From Planctomycetota bacterium (GTDB taxonomy: Bacteria; Planctomycetota; Planctomycetia; Planctomycetales; Planctomycetaceae): a DNA stretch of 44,201 bases. Both the position numbers and the translations under genes were made by a program. Where the stretch lies: assembly GCA_027624335.1 (NCBI GenBank), contig JAQBWV010000022.1, forward strand, positions 1-44,201, written 5' to 3'. Shown here piece after piece: positions 1-8,092 of the stretch; position 1 is the stretch's first letter; each line of letters starts with the position of its first letter. Below the pieces are notes generated by a model. That model saw only the letters and a program-made list of their open reading frames with translations, was not told the origin of the DNA and ran no database searches.

Positions 1-20
1 AGATGGCTACTATTTAACGG
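1..20. repeat. Truncated end of a REP/REPIN-like element
   Basis: The first 11 bases (AGATGGCTACT) are identical to the outer end of the perfect inverted-repeat element at 30566-30728, and the following bases are AT-rich in both. The rest of the element would lie left of the window. It sits about 60 bases outside the first CRISPR repeat, so it may mark the array boundary. An 11-base match is suggestive only. Confidence 0.45.
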
Positions 21-81
21 ATTCGCCGCAGTATGGTCCGCTTGCAGACTTATGTATAAACAACAGGTCTCGACCGAGCAG

Positions 82-407
82 GCTTCAATGGGGCCGCGGT
101 TTTGAGGCCGCGGAAACTCGCCCATGAGCGGCAATCACCTGATCACGCAGGTCCAGCTTCAATGGGGCCGCGGTTTTGAGGCCGCGGAAACACGACGACA
201 TTTATTCATTTATTGATGATGCTGATGGCTTCAATGGGGCCGCGGTTTTGAGGCCGCGGAAACGATCGTGTTGGCGATGGCTCGCATCATCAATGGCGGG
301 CTTCAATGGGGCCGCGGTTTTGAGGCCGCGGAAACCCAACGAAAACGAAACGCCACGTCGTCCCGTTTTTGGCTTCAATGGGGCCGCGGTTTTGAGGCCG
401 CGGAAAC
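82..407 (-). CRISPR. CRISPR array, 5 repeats and 4 spacers
   Basis: Five identical 36-bp repeats lie at 82-117, 156-191, 228-263, 300-335 and 372-407. Spacers are 38, 36, 36 and 36 bp. Each repeat holds two CCGCGG blocks separated by 8 bases, giving a 6-bp stem. Read on the minus strand the repeat begins GTTTCCGCGG and ends CCATTGAAGC, so a crRNA 5' handle ATTGAAGC, typical of several type I systems, would follow the stem. I therefore infer minus-strand transcription, in the same direction as the cas genes, with the leader at 408-692 and the oldest spacer at 118-155. All repeats are perfect, so repeat decay does not help to orient the array. No spacer match within the window was noticed by eye. 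Confidence 0.97.
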
Positions 408-692
408 CGCTCGCATCCGATCCTGCTGGCAGGTAACGACTTGCGGGCGGTGTTTCGAGGGGTGGGAGGTTTGGTCCGCAGATTGACACTGTTCAGAGGG
501 AAGCAAGCTGTAAGTTCCTTTCCTGTCAGAGGTTGTTGCTGCGAGCGGTCACGGGGGTTTTTACGCCACTGGACCGCTCGATGTCCAATCTGAGCGATCA
601 GGTCCAATCTGAGCGATCAGCCTGGCCCGACAACGATGGCCAGAGACAGCCGACCGATGCACTCAGCGATTCTGTGCACTCAGTGATTTCCG
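408..692 (-). promoter_or_regulatory. Probable CRISPR leader between cas2 and array
   Basis: This 285-base gap has no convincing gene. It separates the cas2 stop from the last repeat, which is where a leader is expected if the array is read on the minus strand. It contains a perfect 9-bp inverted repeat (CGAGCGGTC at 542-550, complement at 572-580) around a 21-base loop that includes a G5T5 run. It also has a perfect 19-bp tandem duplication at 583-601 and 602-620, and an imperfect repeat of TGCACTCAGYGATT around 657-690. The inverted repeat could be an integration-host or regulator site. Leader function is inferred from position only. Confidence 0.6.
583..620. repeat. Perfect 19-bp tandem duplication in leader region
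   Basis: The unit starts GTCCAATCTG and occurs twice head to tail without mismatch. Duplicated short units in leaders can be protein-binding sites or recent replication slippage. The sequence alone does not decide. Confidence 0.9.
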
Positions 693-986
693 TCAGATGA
701 TTGTCGCGGATCGGTCAGTCGGTTCAACCCTGGGGTTTCCCCAGTACTCGATGCAACCGTCGCCCCGTCCATCGATCGGGCCAAGGTCCACCACCATGAT
801 CCGGTCTTCGTTCAGATTCAGTTCGCTCCAGAGCGCCGATTGAACTCGCTGAAGTTCCAGTGCCGTCAGTTCGCAGCGAAAGACGGAATACTGAACCGGG
901 TCACCGGCGCCGCACATGATGCGGTAAATCTGTCGCCAGCGTTTGGGATCACGAATGTCGTAAGCGATCAGGTAAACGGTTCTCAT
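693..986 (-). CDS. cas2: CRISPR-associated endoribonuclease/adaptation protein Cas2
   Basis: A 97-residue protein of normal Cas2 length. It opens with MRTVYLIAYDI, the first beta strand ending in the conserved Asp10 of the ferredoxin-like Cas2 fold. It continues with the usual YRIMCGAGDPVQYSVFRCEL region, where Cas2 typically carries a Q-S-V-F motif. Cas2 dimers bridge two Cas1 dimers in the spacer-integration complex. The gene is last in the leftward cas series: it starts 64 bases after the end of cas4-cas1, and the leader and array lie just downstream. The intervening 64 bases contain two copies of a GAGTTGAGSGTC-like microrepeat. Confidence 0.95.
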   Translation of the reverse strand: MRTVYLIAYDIRDPKRWRQIYRIMCGAGDPVQYSVFRCELTALELQRVQSALWSELNLNEDRIMVVDLGPIDGRGDGCIEYWGNPRVEPTDRSATII

Positions 987-1050
987 GTTTCGAGTCCGGC
1001 GACAAGAGTTGAGGGTCGAGCGTTCAGAGTTGAGCGTCCAGAGACGGGAG

Positions 1051-2994
1051 TTACCTCGTACAGAACGACGGGTACTCGTCGAGTTCCTTCAGAACAGTGC
1101 GGGCCAGCAGTCGCAGTTGCACTTCAAGAATGCGCCGGTAACTGATTCGGTAACCGAACAATGGGTGAGTCACTTCGGACTGCATCCGCCGCTCGAAGGC
1201 AGCCATGACGGCTCGGCGACCGGCTGTCGTCAGGGCGATGGCTCCGGCACGGCTGATGAAGCTGGACTCGGTGACTTCTCCGTTGTTAATGAGCGTCAGC
1301 ACTGTCGAATCGGCCAGCAGAGGCCGGAATTCCTCACAAACATCCAGAGCCAGCGACGGTCGACCGTATCGCGGCCGGTGATAGAAACCGAGCATCGGAT
1401 CGAAGCCAACAGACTGCGCCGCGACGGTGAGTTCTTTCGTCAGTAACGCATAAACGAACGACAGTAAGGCGTTGGTCGGATCGCGGGGCGGGCGACGGTT
1501 GCGACCGTTAATGTCGAACGCCGATCCGCCCTTCAGCAGTTTCGCAAAGCCGCCGAAGTAGGATTTCGCGGCCATGCCCTCGAAGCCAAGCAGGCTCGCC
1601 ACACAATCGGCGCGTTCGGCCTTGCGAATGAGATCGTTCAACTGAAACAGCAACTGGTCGCGATCATCGCTCTGCAGATGACGTCTCAGCAAGGTTCGAC
1701 AGTTTCTGATCTTTCCCGTAACGAATCGCCGAGCGAACTCCAGCGACTCTTCTGTCGAAGCGGCCACGGCATACTGCCGGATACGCAGATCGATGTTGCG
1801 ATGCACCAGCCCGGTGGTGATTCCGTAGAACCAGCCGCCGTACGAGAAGTGGCAGACCGGAACGCCACGAGTAATCAGCTCGCGTAAAGCCGGCTCGGTG
1901 ATATGAATGCTGCCGAACAGGCACACCTGCGAGACGTCCAGCAGCCGGACCTTCTGCACCAGGGTGCCTTTCTTTTTCACCGCCAGTTGCTCGCCGGTTT
2001 TTCCCAGAGACAGACCATGCTCCTGTAGATAAAGCGGCAGAGCATTGTCGCGAGTGGGCAGCAACTGCCGAGGCGTCTTCCTCTCGGGCGCTGAGTCAAA
2101 ATCGAACGACAACTGGCCATTGGAAGCGACAGGTTTTGTCACGGTTTTCTGGCCCTCGTCCCCTGGCTCTGAGCCCTCCGCCCTCCTCAGCCAGTTCAGT
2201 TCGTCCGGCATGCAGATACCGACCAGCGAACAGCGCGGGCACTTCGGACTGTCTTCCAGCGGCGGCGGAATGACGCCCTCGTCTGCTGTGAACCGCATCT
2301 GCTTGACGAGTTCCCGCGTTCGTTCCACCAGTTCTTCATCGAACGGAATAACGACTCTTTGGCGGGACGCGATGAAGTACAGAACTCCTTCTGTGACGTG
2401 AAACCCGTTCTCTCGAAGAATCAGGCCTTGAGCACAAAGCTGTACTCGTTCCGGTTCATAGGCACCTTCAGGAATGTCCGGAGCCTTGCCGCGTTTGTAG
2501 TCGACCGGCGTGGCGTTGTTGCCGTCCAGTTCCAGCAGATCGAGTTTCGCAATCAGCCCCTCTTCCGGAGCAGACAGTGTCATGGATCGAGCGTGGATGG
2601 AAGGCGGCGGTTCCGGGGACGGCGGAGCGTCGGCAGAAGGCGGAGCGTCAAGGGTCGAGGGGCAAGGGCTTTCTGCTGCGGAGTGATCCGGCTTCGAATC
2701 TGCGCTGGCCGATACCTGCCGCTCGTCCCTCAGCCCTTGTCCCTCGCCCCCCTCCGGCACCGCTCCACGCGATGGCTTGTCGACGACGCGATGCCCGAAC
2801 GTGCCCTGGTCGGTTTCCAGATTGTCGGCCCATTCACTCTGCACCCATTCGAGGTAGCTCAGTCGCGGGCAGTAAGCGAACTCGTTGAGCATCCTGGCCG
2901 GGATCAGATCCGGCACGTCGAAATGAGTCTCGTCGGGACGGCAGAGGGACGAGGGTTGAGCGTCAACGGACGCCACATCGCGAGGCGAAATCAT
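1051..2994 (-). CDS. cas4-cas1: Cas4-Cas1 fusion, spacer processing and integration
   Basis: A fused adaptation protein of 647 residues from ATG 2994. The longer open frame to 3096 lacks Cas4 similarity. Residues ~30-275 are Cas4 (RecB-like nuclease with an Fe-S cluster): Cys42, His68, Asp152, Asp165 and Lys167 (VDYKRGK), then Cys252, Cys255 and Cys261 (CPRCSLVGIC). From ~310 to the end is Cas1, with Glu472 (GFEGMAAKSYF), His539 and Asp551/Glu554 (LDVCEEFRP) as metal ligands. Such fusions are known in type I-G loci, where Cas4 selects PAM-bearing spacers. Unusual here is an extra segment at residues ~73-136, rich in Pro, Ala, Ser and Asp with DAPPSADAPPSPEPPPS repeats, inside the Cas4 half between the His and Asp motifs. 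All catalytic residues seem intact. Confidence 0.95.
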   Translation of the reverse strand: MISPRDVASVDAQPSSLCRPDETHFDVPDLIPARMLNEFAYCPRLSYLEWVQSEWADNLETDQGTFGHRVVDKPSRGAVPEGGEGQGLRDERQVSASADSKPDHSAAESPCPSTLDAPPSADAPPSPEPPPSIHARSMTLSAPEEGLIAKLDLLELDGNNATPVDYKRGKAPDIPEGAYEPERVQLCAQGLILRENGFHVTEGVLYFIASRQRVVIPFDEELVERTRELVKQMRFTADEGVIPPPLEDSPKCPRCSLVGICMPDELNWLRRAEGSEPGDEGQKTVTKPVASNGQLSFDFDSAPERKTPRQLLPTRDNALPLYLQEHGLSLGKTGEQLAVKKKGTLVQKVRLLDVSQVCLFGSIHITEPALRELITRGVPVCHFSYGGWFYGITTGLVHRNIDLRIRQYAVAASTEESLEFARRFVTGKIRNCRTLLRRHLQSDDRDQLLFQLNDLIRKAERADCVASLLGFEGMAAKSYFGGFAKLLKGGSAFDINGRNRRPPRDPTNALLSFVYALLTKELTVAAQSVGFDPMLGFYHRPRYGRPSLALDVCEEFRPLLADSTVLTLINNGEVTESSFISRAGAIALTTAGRRAVMAAFERRMQSEVTHPLFGYRISYRRILEVQLRLLARTVLKELDEYPSFCTR

Positions 2995-3391
2995 GGTCAG
3001 GTTCCGGAGCAACAAGCGGGAAAAGTGCCGCCTCTGAATGAACCTGAAATGCGGCGTCCGTCTGACACGCTGACGGGCCTGCATACTCAGGCACATTCAG
3101 AGACAACGTTTCTCCATCCCGCAAAGCCCGACAGCCGCCTCCGAGTGCGTACCGCTTCCGACCTGAGCTTCGCCATCCCGCCGCTGCCTGACACCCGCCA
3201 GGCAACGGCAGAACGAAACATCCATCCACTCTGCCAGCACGACCAGAAAACCTCAAGAACTTTTTCCAGATTGTCAAAGAACTTGTGTTGGCTTCTGATG
3301 TGGTGATGTCCGGCTGGAAAGTCGGACGTACGTCAGCTTTTCCAGGCTGACCACTGGACTGCCGACACACAGACCGTCCGGATACCGACTC
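2995..3391. other. Gene-poor gap between cas4-cas1 and cas3
   Basis: Nearly 400 bases separate the cas3 stop from the cas4-cas1 start. Open frames here show no recognisable protein. The only structure seen is an imperfect palindrome at 3314-3345: CTGGAAAGTCGGACGT against a partner arm matching at 13 of 16 positions. It lies 46 bases beyond the cas3-csb3 stop as read on the minus strand. It could be a REP-like element, an attenuator or an operator for the adaptation genes. Confidence 0.5.
3314..3345. repeat. 32-bp imperfect palindrome downstream of cas3
   Basis: Two 16-base arms abut directly, 13 of 16 positions pairing, with CTGGAAA/TTTCCAG outer ends and an ACGTACGT centre. No U-tract follows on the minus strand, so a classic terminator is unlikely. 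Confidence 0.7.
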
Positions 3392-6300
3392 TCATACTTT
3401 CACCGTCTCTGACTGGCTCGGTTGATGGGTTGTGAAGACTGCTACAGGAGTCGTGAAGTTGGGAGTTTTTTCCACCAGAATGCGTCGCAGGCGGAAGAGG
3501 GCTGAGATGCCGCGCGAGCGCAGTTGCTGGAAGACCTCGGCACCGTCCGGTTTGTTGTCAGCGTCGTCGTGTTGCAGGTCTCGAAGATTCAACAGTGGAG
3601 CGATCGCATCCATCGATAACGGAACCGACCAGATGGGCCAGGTCCAGCGGATGCCTCTGAGTGGGCGCGTGCCTCGGAAGCCGATTGTCTGCAGGTCACC
3701 ACGTATCGCGATCGACTGGAACAACGGCCAGGCTTCCATCGCCAGGCGGTTGGCCCCAACCATCCCACCGGTCAGGGCGCGAGTCGGATCACCCATTGGC
3801 TTGTGCCACTGGTAGGCGTGGCGTCGGTCTTCGCGAGGCTCCAGATGCAGCGACACTTCCTTGATCGGATCCGCGTAATCCCACTGTCGGAACAGCGATC
3901 GCTCCAGTTGCTCGCGCGTCAAGGCTTTGGCAATCGCGACGGCGCTCTTTGGGAAGTAGTCGCGACGCGCGGTTTGAAGCTGATTGTTGCTCGACGCTTC
4001 GCACAGGTCTGACCCGTTGCAGCTCAGCCAGTCGGTCGCGATGCGGTTCGAACCTGTCGCCTCGTTCGCCGCTGAGGAGTAAGCACTGGGGCGGTCCAGC
4101 CCGAGCTGAGCTTCGGGGATCTGATTCAACTGGTAGAGCCAGTGAGATTCCGGCTCGACGGCGAGTGAACCAAGCAGCCAGTCGAGAAAGCCATCGGACT
4201 GTTGAAAGAGCGACTCGTGGCTGCACAGGACGGGACTCCAGAAGCCTCCGGAGATCTCCCAGTGGCACTGCACGTCGGGATCCTGCAGCGTCGCCACGTG
4301 GCGGAACAGACCAAGTGCCGCGAGAAAGCCGAGCGGGTTGGCTCCGTTCAAGCCGGGGAAGCTCAGCCGGTGCTCACGAGAATTCGGGACATCCGGTGTT
4401 GCTGGCCGGGCATCCAACACGCGCGGCAACAGCTCGCGTGGCTGAGCGCTGGCGACCCAGTCGGCCAGTCTCAAGGTCGACTCCAGCCACGCGAGTCCCC
4501 ACCAGCCGAAGCGGCGGTTGAGTTTCCAGAACCGCTCTGAGATTCCGGAGTCGAGTCGGTGCGCCGGAGACGCCAAACGCTGTTCCGCTGTGAGACGCAC
4601 GGCCAGTCGGGCATCGCCAGACTCGAAGAGTCGATCAAGGCTGACATCCGGCGGCGTCTCGTCGAACACAACGGGAGCCAGTGGTCGAGCGTGTCCGTGA
4701 TGTGCGGCGATGGCGTGCTGCATGACGTCCCGCCCGGCATCGTCCAGGTCTGCCTGAATTTGTCGAGCCAGTTCCAGTGACAGCATCTCGTGCCGAAAGC
4801 CCTTCGGGAGGACATCAGCCCCTGTCGATCCTGAATCATTTCCGGCGGAATCGTTCAGCGACCGTGCGGCCGCACCACTCGCCGACTTCGCCCACAAACG
4901 CGGCTGCATATAGGCCATATTGAGTGACGAGCCGCGTAGCAGTGCCTGAAACCGGGGATCGGCTTTGCCCAGATCGTGCCGCTCCGCTGCCGCGACAAGA
5001 GCCGCCTGTAATGCTGTTTCGATTCCGAGACGCTGGCAGAACTGGCCGGTCACTTCTGCGACGTCGGCGAGGTGATCTGAGAGCGAAACTTGCCGATCGG
5101 CATCGACGTTCTGCTCGTCGAAGTCGTCGTCGAAGCTCGGTCGCGGGAGTTCGCGCCGCAGTTGCTGAGCCGTTGTCAGTCGCGGTCCGGTCACCACGAA
5201 GCCGCCCGGATAACGCACCATCGGAGCCCGTTTTATTGGAACTGTCGCCAGTGCCGCACGTGTGACAGCAAGATGGTTTGTGTTGTCTACTCCGACGCCA
5301 TCGTCCGACTCGCCGTCAATGGCCGGTGCGAATGGATCAACGTCGTCTTCGTCGCGGATTCGGAGTGCATCGCTGCTCCACGGGAGATTGTCCGCATGGT
5401 CACTCGCGAGATACTTCCACAAACCGCTGAGGGCAGCACAGTCTGCGTTGCATGTGATCAGGTTCCGATGCACTCGCAGGATGTCCCGATTCCGGATCCT
5501 TTTGAACGCCTCACTGCCTGCATCAATGCGAGCCAGTTCGCGCTGCTGGCTGCTGACTGTCACCTTGGTTGCTCTATCGTCCGACAGGCTTTCAGCATGT
5601 CCTGGCTGTCTTAAAGGCAGACGTCCTGGGGCGGCTTCAACCGGGGTGTGAACGGGTTCGGGGGGAGCGTCCGGGAGATGCCCCAGGCTGCTCCAGCCAC
5701 CTGCCGACACCGGCAGCACCACGAGCGAGTTTGGACGCACGGCATCGGGTTCTTCCGATTGGTCACTCGATCGACGCTGTCGTTTTCCCTGCGACGATGT
5801 TCGCGCCGACGCCGCCTGACAGGTGCGTCCAGTCCAGACAACGCCATAGCGATGTAAAGGTGAGACAACTCGATCGGACTTCGAACTGCCGCCAGTACCG
5901 TCGTTTTCCTCTGGGACAGCTTCTCCCAGAACATCGCCGGAGTCGTCCGCCTGCTTTTGCTCAAGCCCCTGCAGCCAGTTGCGAAAGAGCGGCAGCGGCA
6001 CGCTCAGGCATTCGACCGTTGAGGGCGGGCAGACTGCCAGAGTCTGACGACACGCTTCGAGCCACTCTTCCGTTTTCCGATACGACGATCGCTCCGGAAG
6101 ATCGGCCCGCCAGCAGACACGGACTTCGGGAAGCCCTCGATTCGGTCCATGCAGGTACGCGGCGATGTCGGGTTCAAGCGCCGGACGCGGCGATGTCTGA
6201 CACAGAATGTCGAGGTGTGCCGGCATGAGCACGGGTGCGTCGGGCGACGGCGCACTGAGTTTTTCAATCGACTCGGCAGACTCGACGCTGTCCTCGCGAG

Positions 6301-7741
6301 ACCGCTCGATCAACGCGTCCATCGCGATGACGCCGAAATCGACGACACCTTCGCTTGACTGATGATTCTCATCACTGAGCCATTGCCAAGTCGCCGGCAG
6401 TGATTCGCCATAGATCGGATCCGGCTTGCGCGGAGCACGATCACCGTCCGCCATGACGATCGCTCCGCGAGCATGGTCGGTTTTGCCAAGTCGGTTCAGT
6501 CGACCGAAACGCTGCCGCAGTGCATCGAGACTCGCACACTGAGTAACCATTCCGTCGAAATCGAAATCGGCACCGACTTCCAGACACTGCGTGGCGACAA
6601 CGAAGTGCGGCTCGGTCAGCGACTCTTTACAGCCGGTTCGGAATCGCTCCTGCAGCTTCATTGTAAGTTTGTCTCGATCAATCGGCCGCATGCGTCCGAT
6701 CATGAGTTCGACCCGACCCGGGTGCTTCTTCTCCAGCAGGGCAAACGCTGAGCGGGCACAATCCACTCGGTTCACGACGATGGCGATTCTTCGACATGGT
6801 TCGAAACCATCGTCGCCCCGCGCGAGCCCCTCAACTTCTTCAACCAGCTTCTTCGCAAGCTGAGCGTTCTGCTGCCCGCCTTTCGCGTTCGACGAAACAA
6901 GCCGAATTGGCTTCGCACAGGCGTGTCGTTCTTTGAGTTGCGTGTCCGCTGTGTAGTCGCCGTCGACCAGCCCGAAAACGTCCGCGTCCGAGCCCGCTCG
7001 CGGTGTCGCAGTCATCTCGACGAACTCAAACGGAGTCCGGATCGGTTCGGTCGCCCAACGCGGAGATTCGTCCGCTTCCAGGAATGCATCGCGGTAGCGT
7101 GCGATCGCTTCGAGCGTCTGACTGAACGGCTTCGAGCAGTGTGCTTCATCCAGCAGAATCAATGAATCGTTCGCGGCGAGTGCCGCATGAATTGACAGGT
7201 TTCGATCGGAGACGCCATAGCCACGAAACAACAGTCGCGATCCGATCTGGTCGACGGTGCTGGCAAGTACCGTCGGCTGCAATGGCGAACGTACCCAGGC
7301 ATCGTCTCGATAGATTCCGCCGCGTAGTTCGAAGCAGTCGAGCGGTGGTGCGTCAGTGCTTCCGGCCAGTGATTGCAGCCAGTGCTTGACGATGGCCAGC
7401 ACTCCATCGCTGGCCTGTTCGAGTCTGTCGCGAATCCGCTCGGCCCGCTGGAACGCCTCGTTCACCACGATGCGGCGATCGACGAAGAAAAAAATGCGTC
7501 GGGGTGCACTGATCGGAATTCCGTCCGTGTGCTGTCGCCAAGCCTGATGAGCAAGCGAAAAAATGGCGATTTCGAGACAGCTCGTTTTGCCGCTGGATGT
7601 TGGCAGTTTGATTCCGCGCGGCCAATCGCCGCGACAGACCCGTTCGGCGAGTCGTGTCTGCCACTGGAATGGTGAGTGGTCATGCAGTTGGGAAAAGAAA
7701 TCGTCGAACAAATTGACTGGCAGTTCAGGATGTGTGGTCAT
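3392..7741 (-). CDS. cas3: Cas3 helicase-nuclease fused to Csb3/Cas8u-like domain
   Basis: 1449 residues from ATG 7741, which has GGAG 7 bases upstream; the open frame reaches a TTG at 7825. Order of domains: SF2 helicase with motif I LPTSSGKT (~46-53), DEAH (~198-201), TATP (~244-247) and QRFGRLNR (~410-417). A linker of low similarity follows. Next is an HD nuclease with His889, His922-Asp923 (HDLGK), His984, His1014-His1015 (AHHGHAR) and Asp1094 (LADW). The helicase-then-HD order is characteristic of type I-G. About 327 further residues (~1123-1449) begin FPGLNGANPLGFLAALGLF and resemble the Csb3/Csx17 large-subunit (Cas8u) group or a Cas3 extension. No separate large subunit gene exists in the locus, so this tail is the best candidate. 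Fusion would tether the nuclease to the surveillance complex. Confidence 0.9.
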   Translation of the reverse strand: MTTHPELPVNLFDDFFSQLHDHSPFQWQTRLAERVCRGDWPRGIKLPTSSGKTSCLEIAIFSLAHQAWRQHTDGIPISAPRRIFFFVDRRIVVNEAFQRAERIRDRLEQASDGVLAIVKHWLQSLAGSTDAPPLDCFELRGGIYRDDAWVRSPLQPTVLASTVDQIGSRLLFRGYGVSDRNLSIHAALAANDSLILLDEAHCSKPFSQTLEAIARYRDAFLEADESPRWATEPIRTPFEFVEMTATPRAGSDADVFGLVDGDYTADTQLKERHACAKPIRLVSSNAKGGQQNAQLAKKLVEEVEGLARGDDGFEPCRRIAIVVNRVDCARSAFALLEKKHPGRVELMIGRMRPIDRDKLTMKLQERFRTGCKESLTEPHFVVATQCLEVGADFDFDGMVTQCASLDALRQRFGRLNRLGKTDHARGAIVMADGDRAPRKPDPIYGESLPATWQWLSDENHQSSEGVVDFGVIAMDALIERSREDSVESAESIEKLSAPSPDAPVLMPAHLDILCQTSPRPALEPDIAAYLHGPNRGLPEVRVCWRADLPERSSYRKTEEWLEACRQTLAVCPPSTVECLSVPLPLFRNWLQGLEQKQADDSGDVLGEAVPEENDGTGGSSKSDRVVSPLHRYGVVWTGRTCQAASARTSSQGKRQRRSSDQSEEPDAVRPNSLVVLPVSAGGWSSLGHLPDAPPEPVHTPVEAAPGRLPLRQPGHAESLSDDRATKVTVSSQQRELARIDAGSEAFKRIRNRDILRVHRNLITCNADCAALSGLWKYLASDHADNLPWSSDALRIRDEDDVDPFAPAIDGESDDGVGVDNTNHLAVTRAALATVPIKRAPMVRYPGGFVVTGPRLTTAQQLRRELPRPSFDDDFDEQNVDADRQVSLSDHLADVAEVTGQFCQRLGIETALQAALVAAAERHDLGKADPRFQALLRGSSLNMAYMQPRLWAKSASGAAARSLNDSAGNDSGSTGADVLPKGFRHEMLSLELARQIQADLDDAGRDVMQHAIAAHHGHARPLAPVVFDETPPDVSLDRLFESGDARLAVRLTAEQRLASPAHRLDSGISERFWKLNRRFGWWGLAWLESTLRLADWVASAQPRELLPRVLDARPATPDVPNSREHRLSFPGLNGANPLGFLAALGLFRHVATLQDPDVQCHWEISGGFWSPVLCSHESLFQQSDGFLDWLLGSLAVEPESHWLYQLNQIPEAQLGLDRPSAYSSAANEATGSNRIATDWLSCNGSDLCEASSNNQLQTARRDYFPKSAVAIAKALTREQLERSLFRQWDYADPIKEVSLHLEPREDRRHAYQWHKPMGDPTRALTGGMVGANRLAMEAWPLFQSIAIRGDLQTIGFRGTRPLRGIRWTWPIWSVPLSMDAIAPLLNLRDLQHDDADNKPDGAEVFQQLRSRGISALFRLRRILVEKTPNFTTPVAVFTTHQPSQSETVKV

Positions 7742-7776
7742 CAGGCGGGCTCCGAATGGGTCCGAAAAGCAGTGTC

Positions 7777-7788
7777 CAAACGCGTTTG
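7777..7788. promoter_or_regulatory. 12-bp palindrome in the cas3/vapB divergent promoter
   Basis: CAAACGCGTTTG is a perfect palindrome in the 96-base gap between the divergent starts of cas3 (7741, minus) and vapB (7838, plus). VapBC complexes usually repress their own promoter by binding short palindromes, so this is a reasonable operator candidate for both genes. Function is inferred from position. Confidence 0.45.
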
Positions 7789-7837
7789 AGATCGAGTATG
7801 CTTCATTGCTGTCAACAGGTTCCAAGTGAGGTGTGCA

Positions 7838-8092
7838 ATGAACTTTTCAGGCCGAGTTGAAAACGGAGTCGTGGTCCTTGAAGGTCGAACAGGAATCCCG
7901 GACGGAACAAGAGTGACCGTCGTCGTCGAGCCGACACCAGCGGTGGAAGATCGACGTCGCGAGCGCATTCAGCTCCCGCTGGTGCGTTCCGCAAATCCTG
8001 GAAGCCTGGATCTGACCGGCGACCGCATCGCCGAAATCTTCGAGCAGGAAGACATCGAAAGACTACGGAGTAGCGACGATGTATCTGCTTGA
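7838..8092 (+). CDS. vapB: VapB-type antitoxin
   Basis: 84 residues from ATG 7838, preceded by GAGGTG at a good distance; an upstream in-frame GTG at 7826 is less likely. The N-terminus (NFSGRVENGVVVLEGRTGIPDGTRVTVVV) resembles DUF104/AbrB-like beta-rich antitoxin DNA-binding domains. The C-terminal part (SLDLTGDRIAEIFEQEDIERL) looks like the helical toxin-wrapping tail. It overlaps vapC by 14 bases, typical of translationally coupled antitoxin-toxin pairs. The gene is on the strand opposite to all cas genes and sits between csb2 and cas3. Confidence 0.8.
   Translation: MNFSGRVENGVVVLEGRTGIPDGTRVTVVVEPTPAVEDRRRERIQLPLVRSANPGSLDLTGDRIAEIFEQEDIERLRSSDDVSA

Noticed and set aside
435..470. Possible decayed sixth CRISPR repeat after 407
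   Set aside because: Only about 16 of 25 bases match and the spacing would give a 27-base spacer, unlike the 36-38 bases elsewhere. GC-rich chance similarity is more likely.
176..607. Open frames across the CRISPR array on both strands
   Set aside because: They are made of the translated repeat (FNGAAVLRPRK, GFRGLKTAAPLKP) and are not genes.
2359..3306. 315-residue plus-strand frame opposite cas4-cas1
   Set aside because: It is antisense to clear Cas4 motifs, Arg-rich and without family features.
2963..3370. 135-residue frame in the cas3-cas4 gap
   Set aside because: Composition is mixed and Cys/Arg/Gly-rich, no recognisable domain, and it overlaps the real cas4-cas1 start.
5569..6228. 219-residue frame antisense to cas3
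   Set aside because: Lies wholly within the cas3 linker and HD-proximal region and reads as a shadow.
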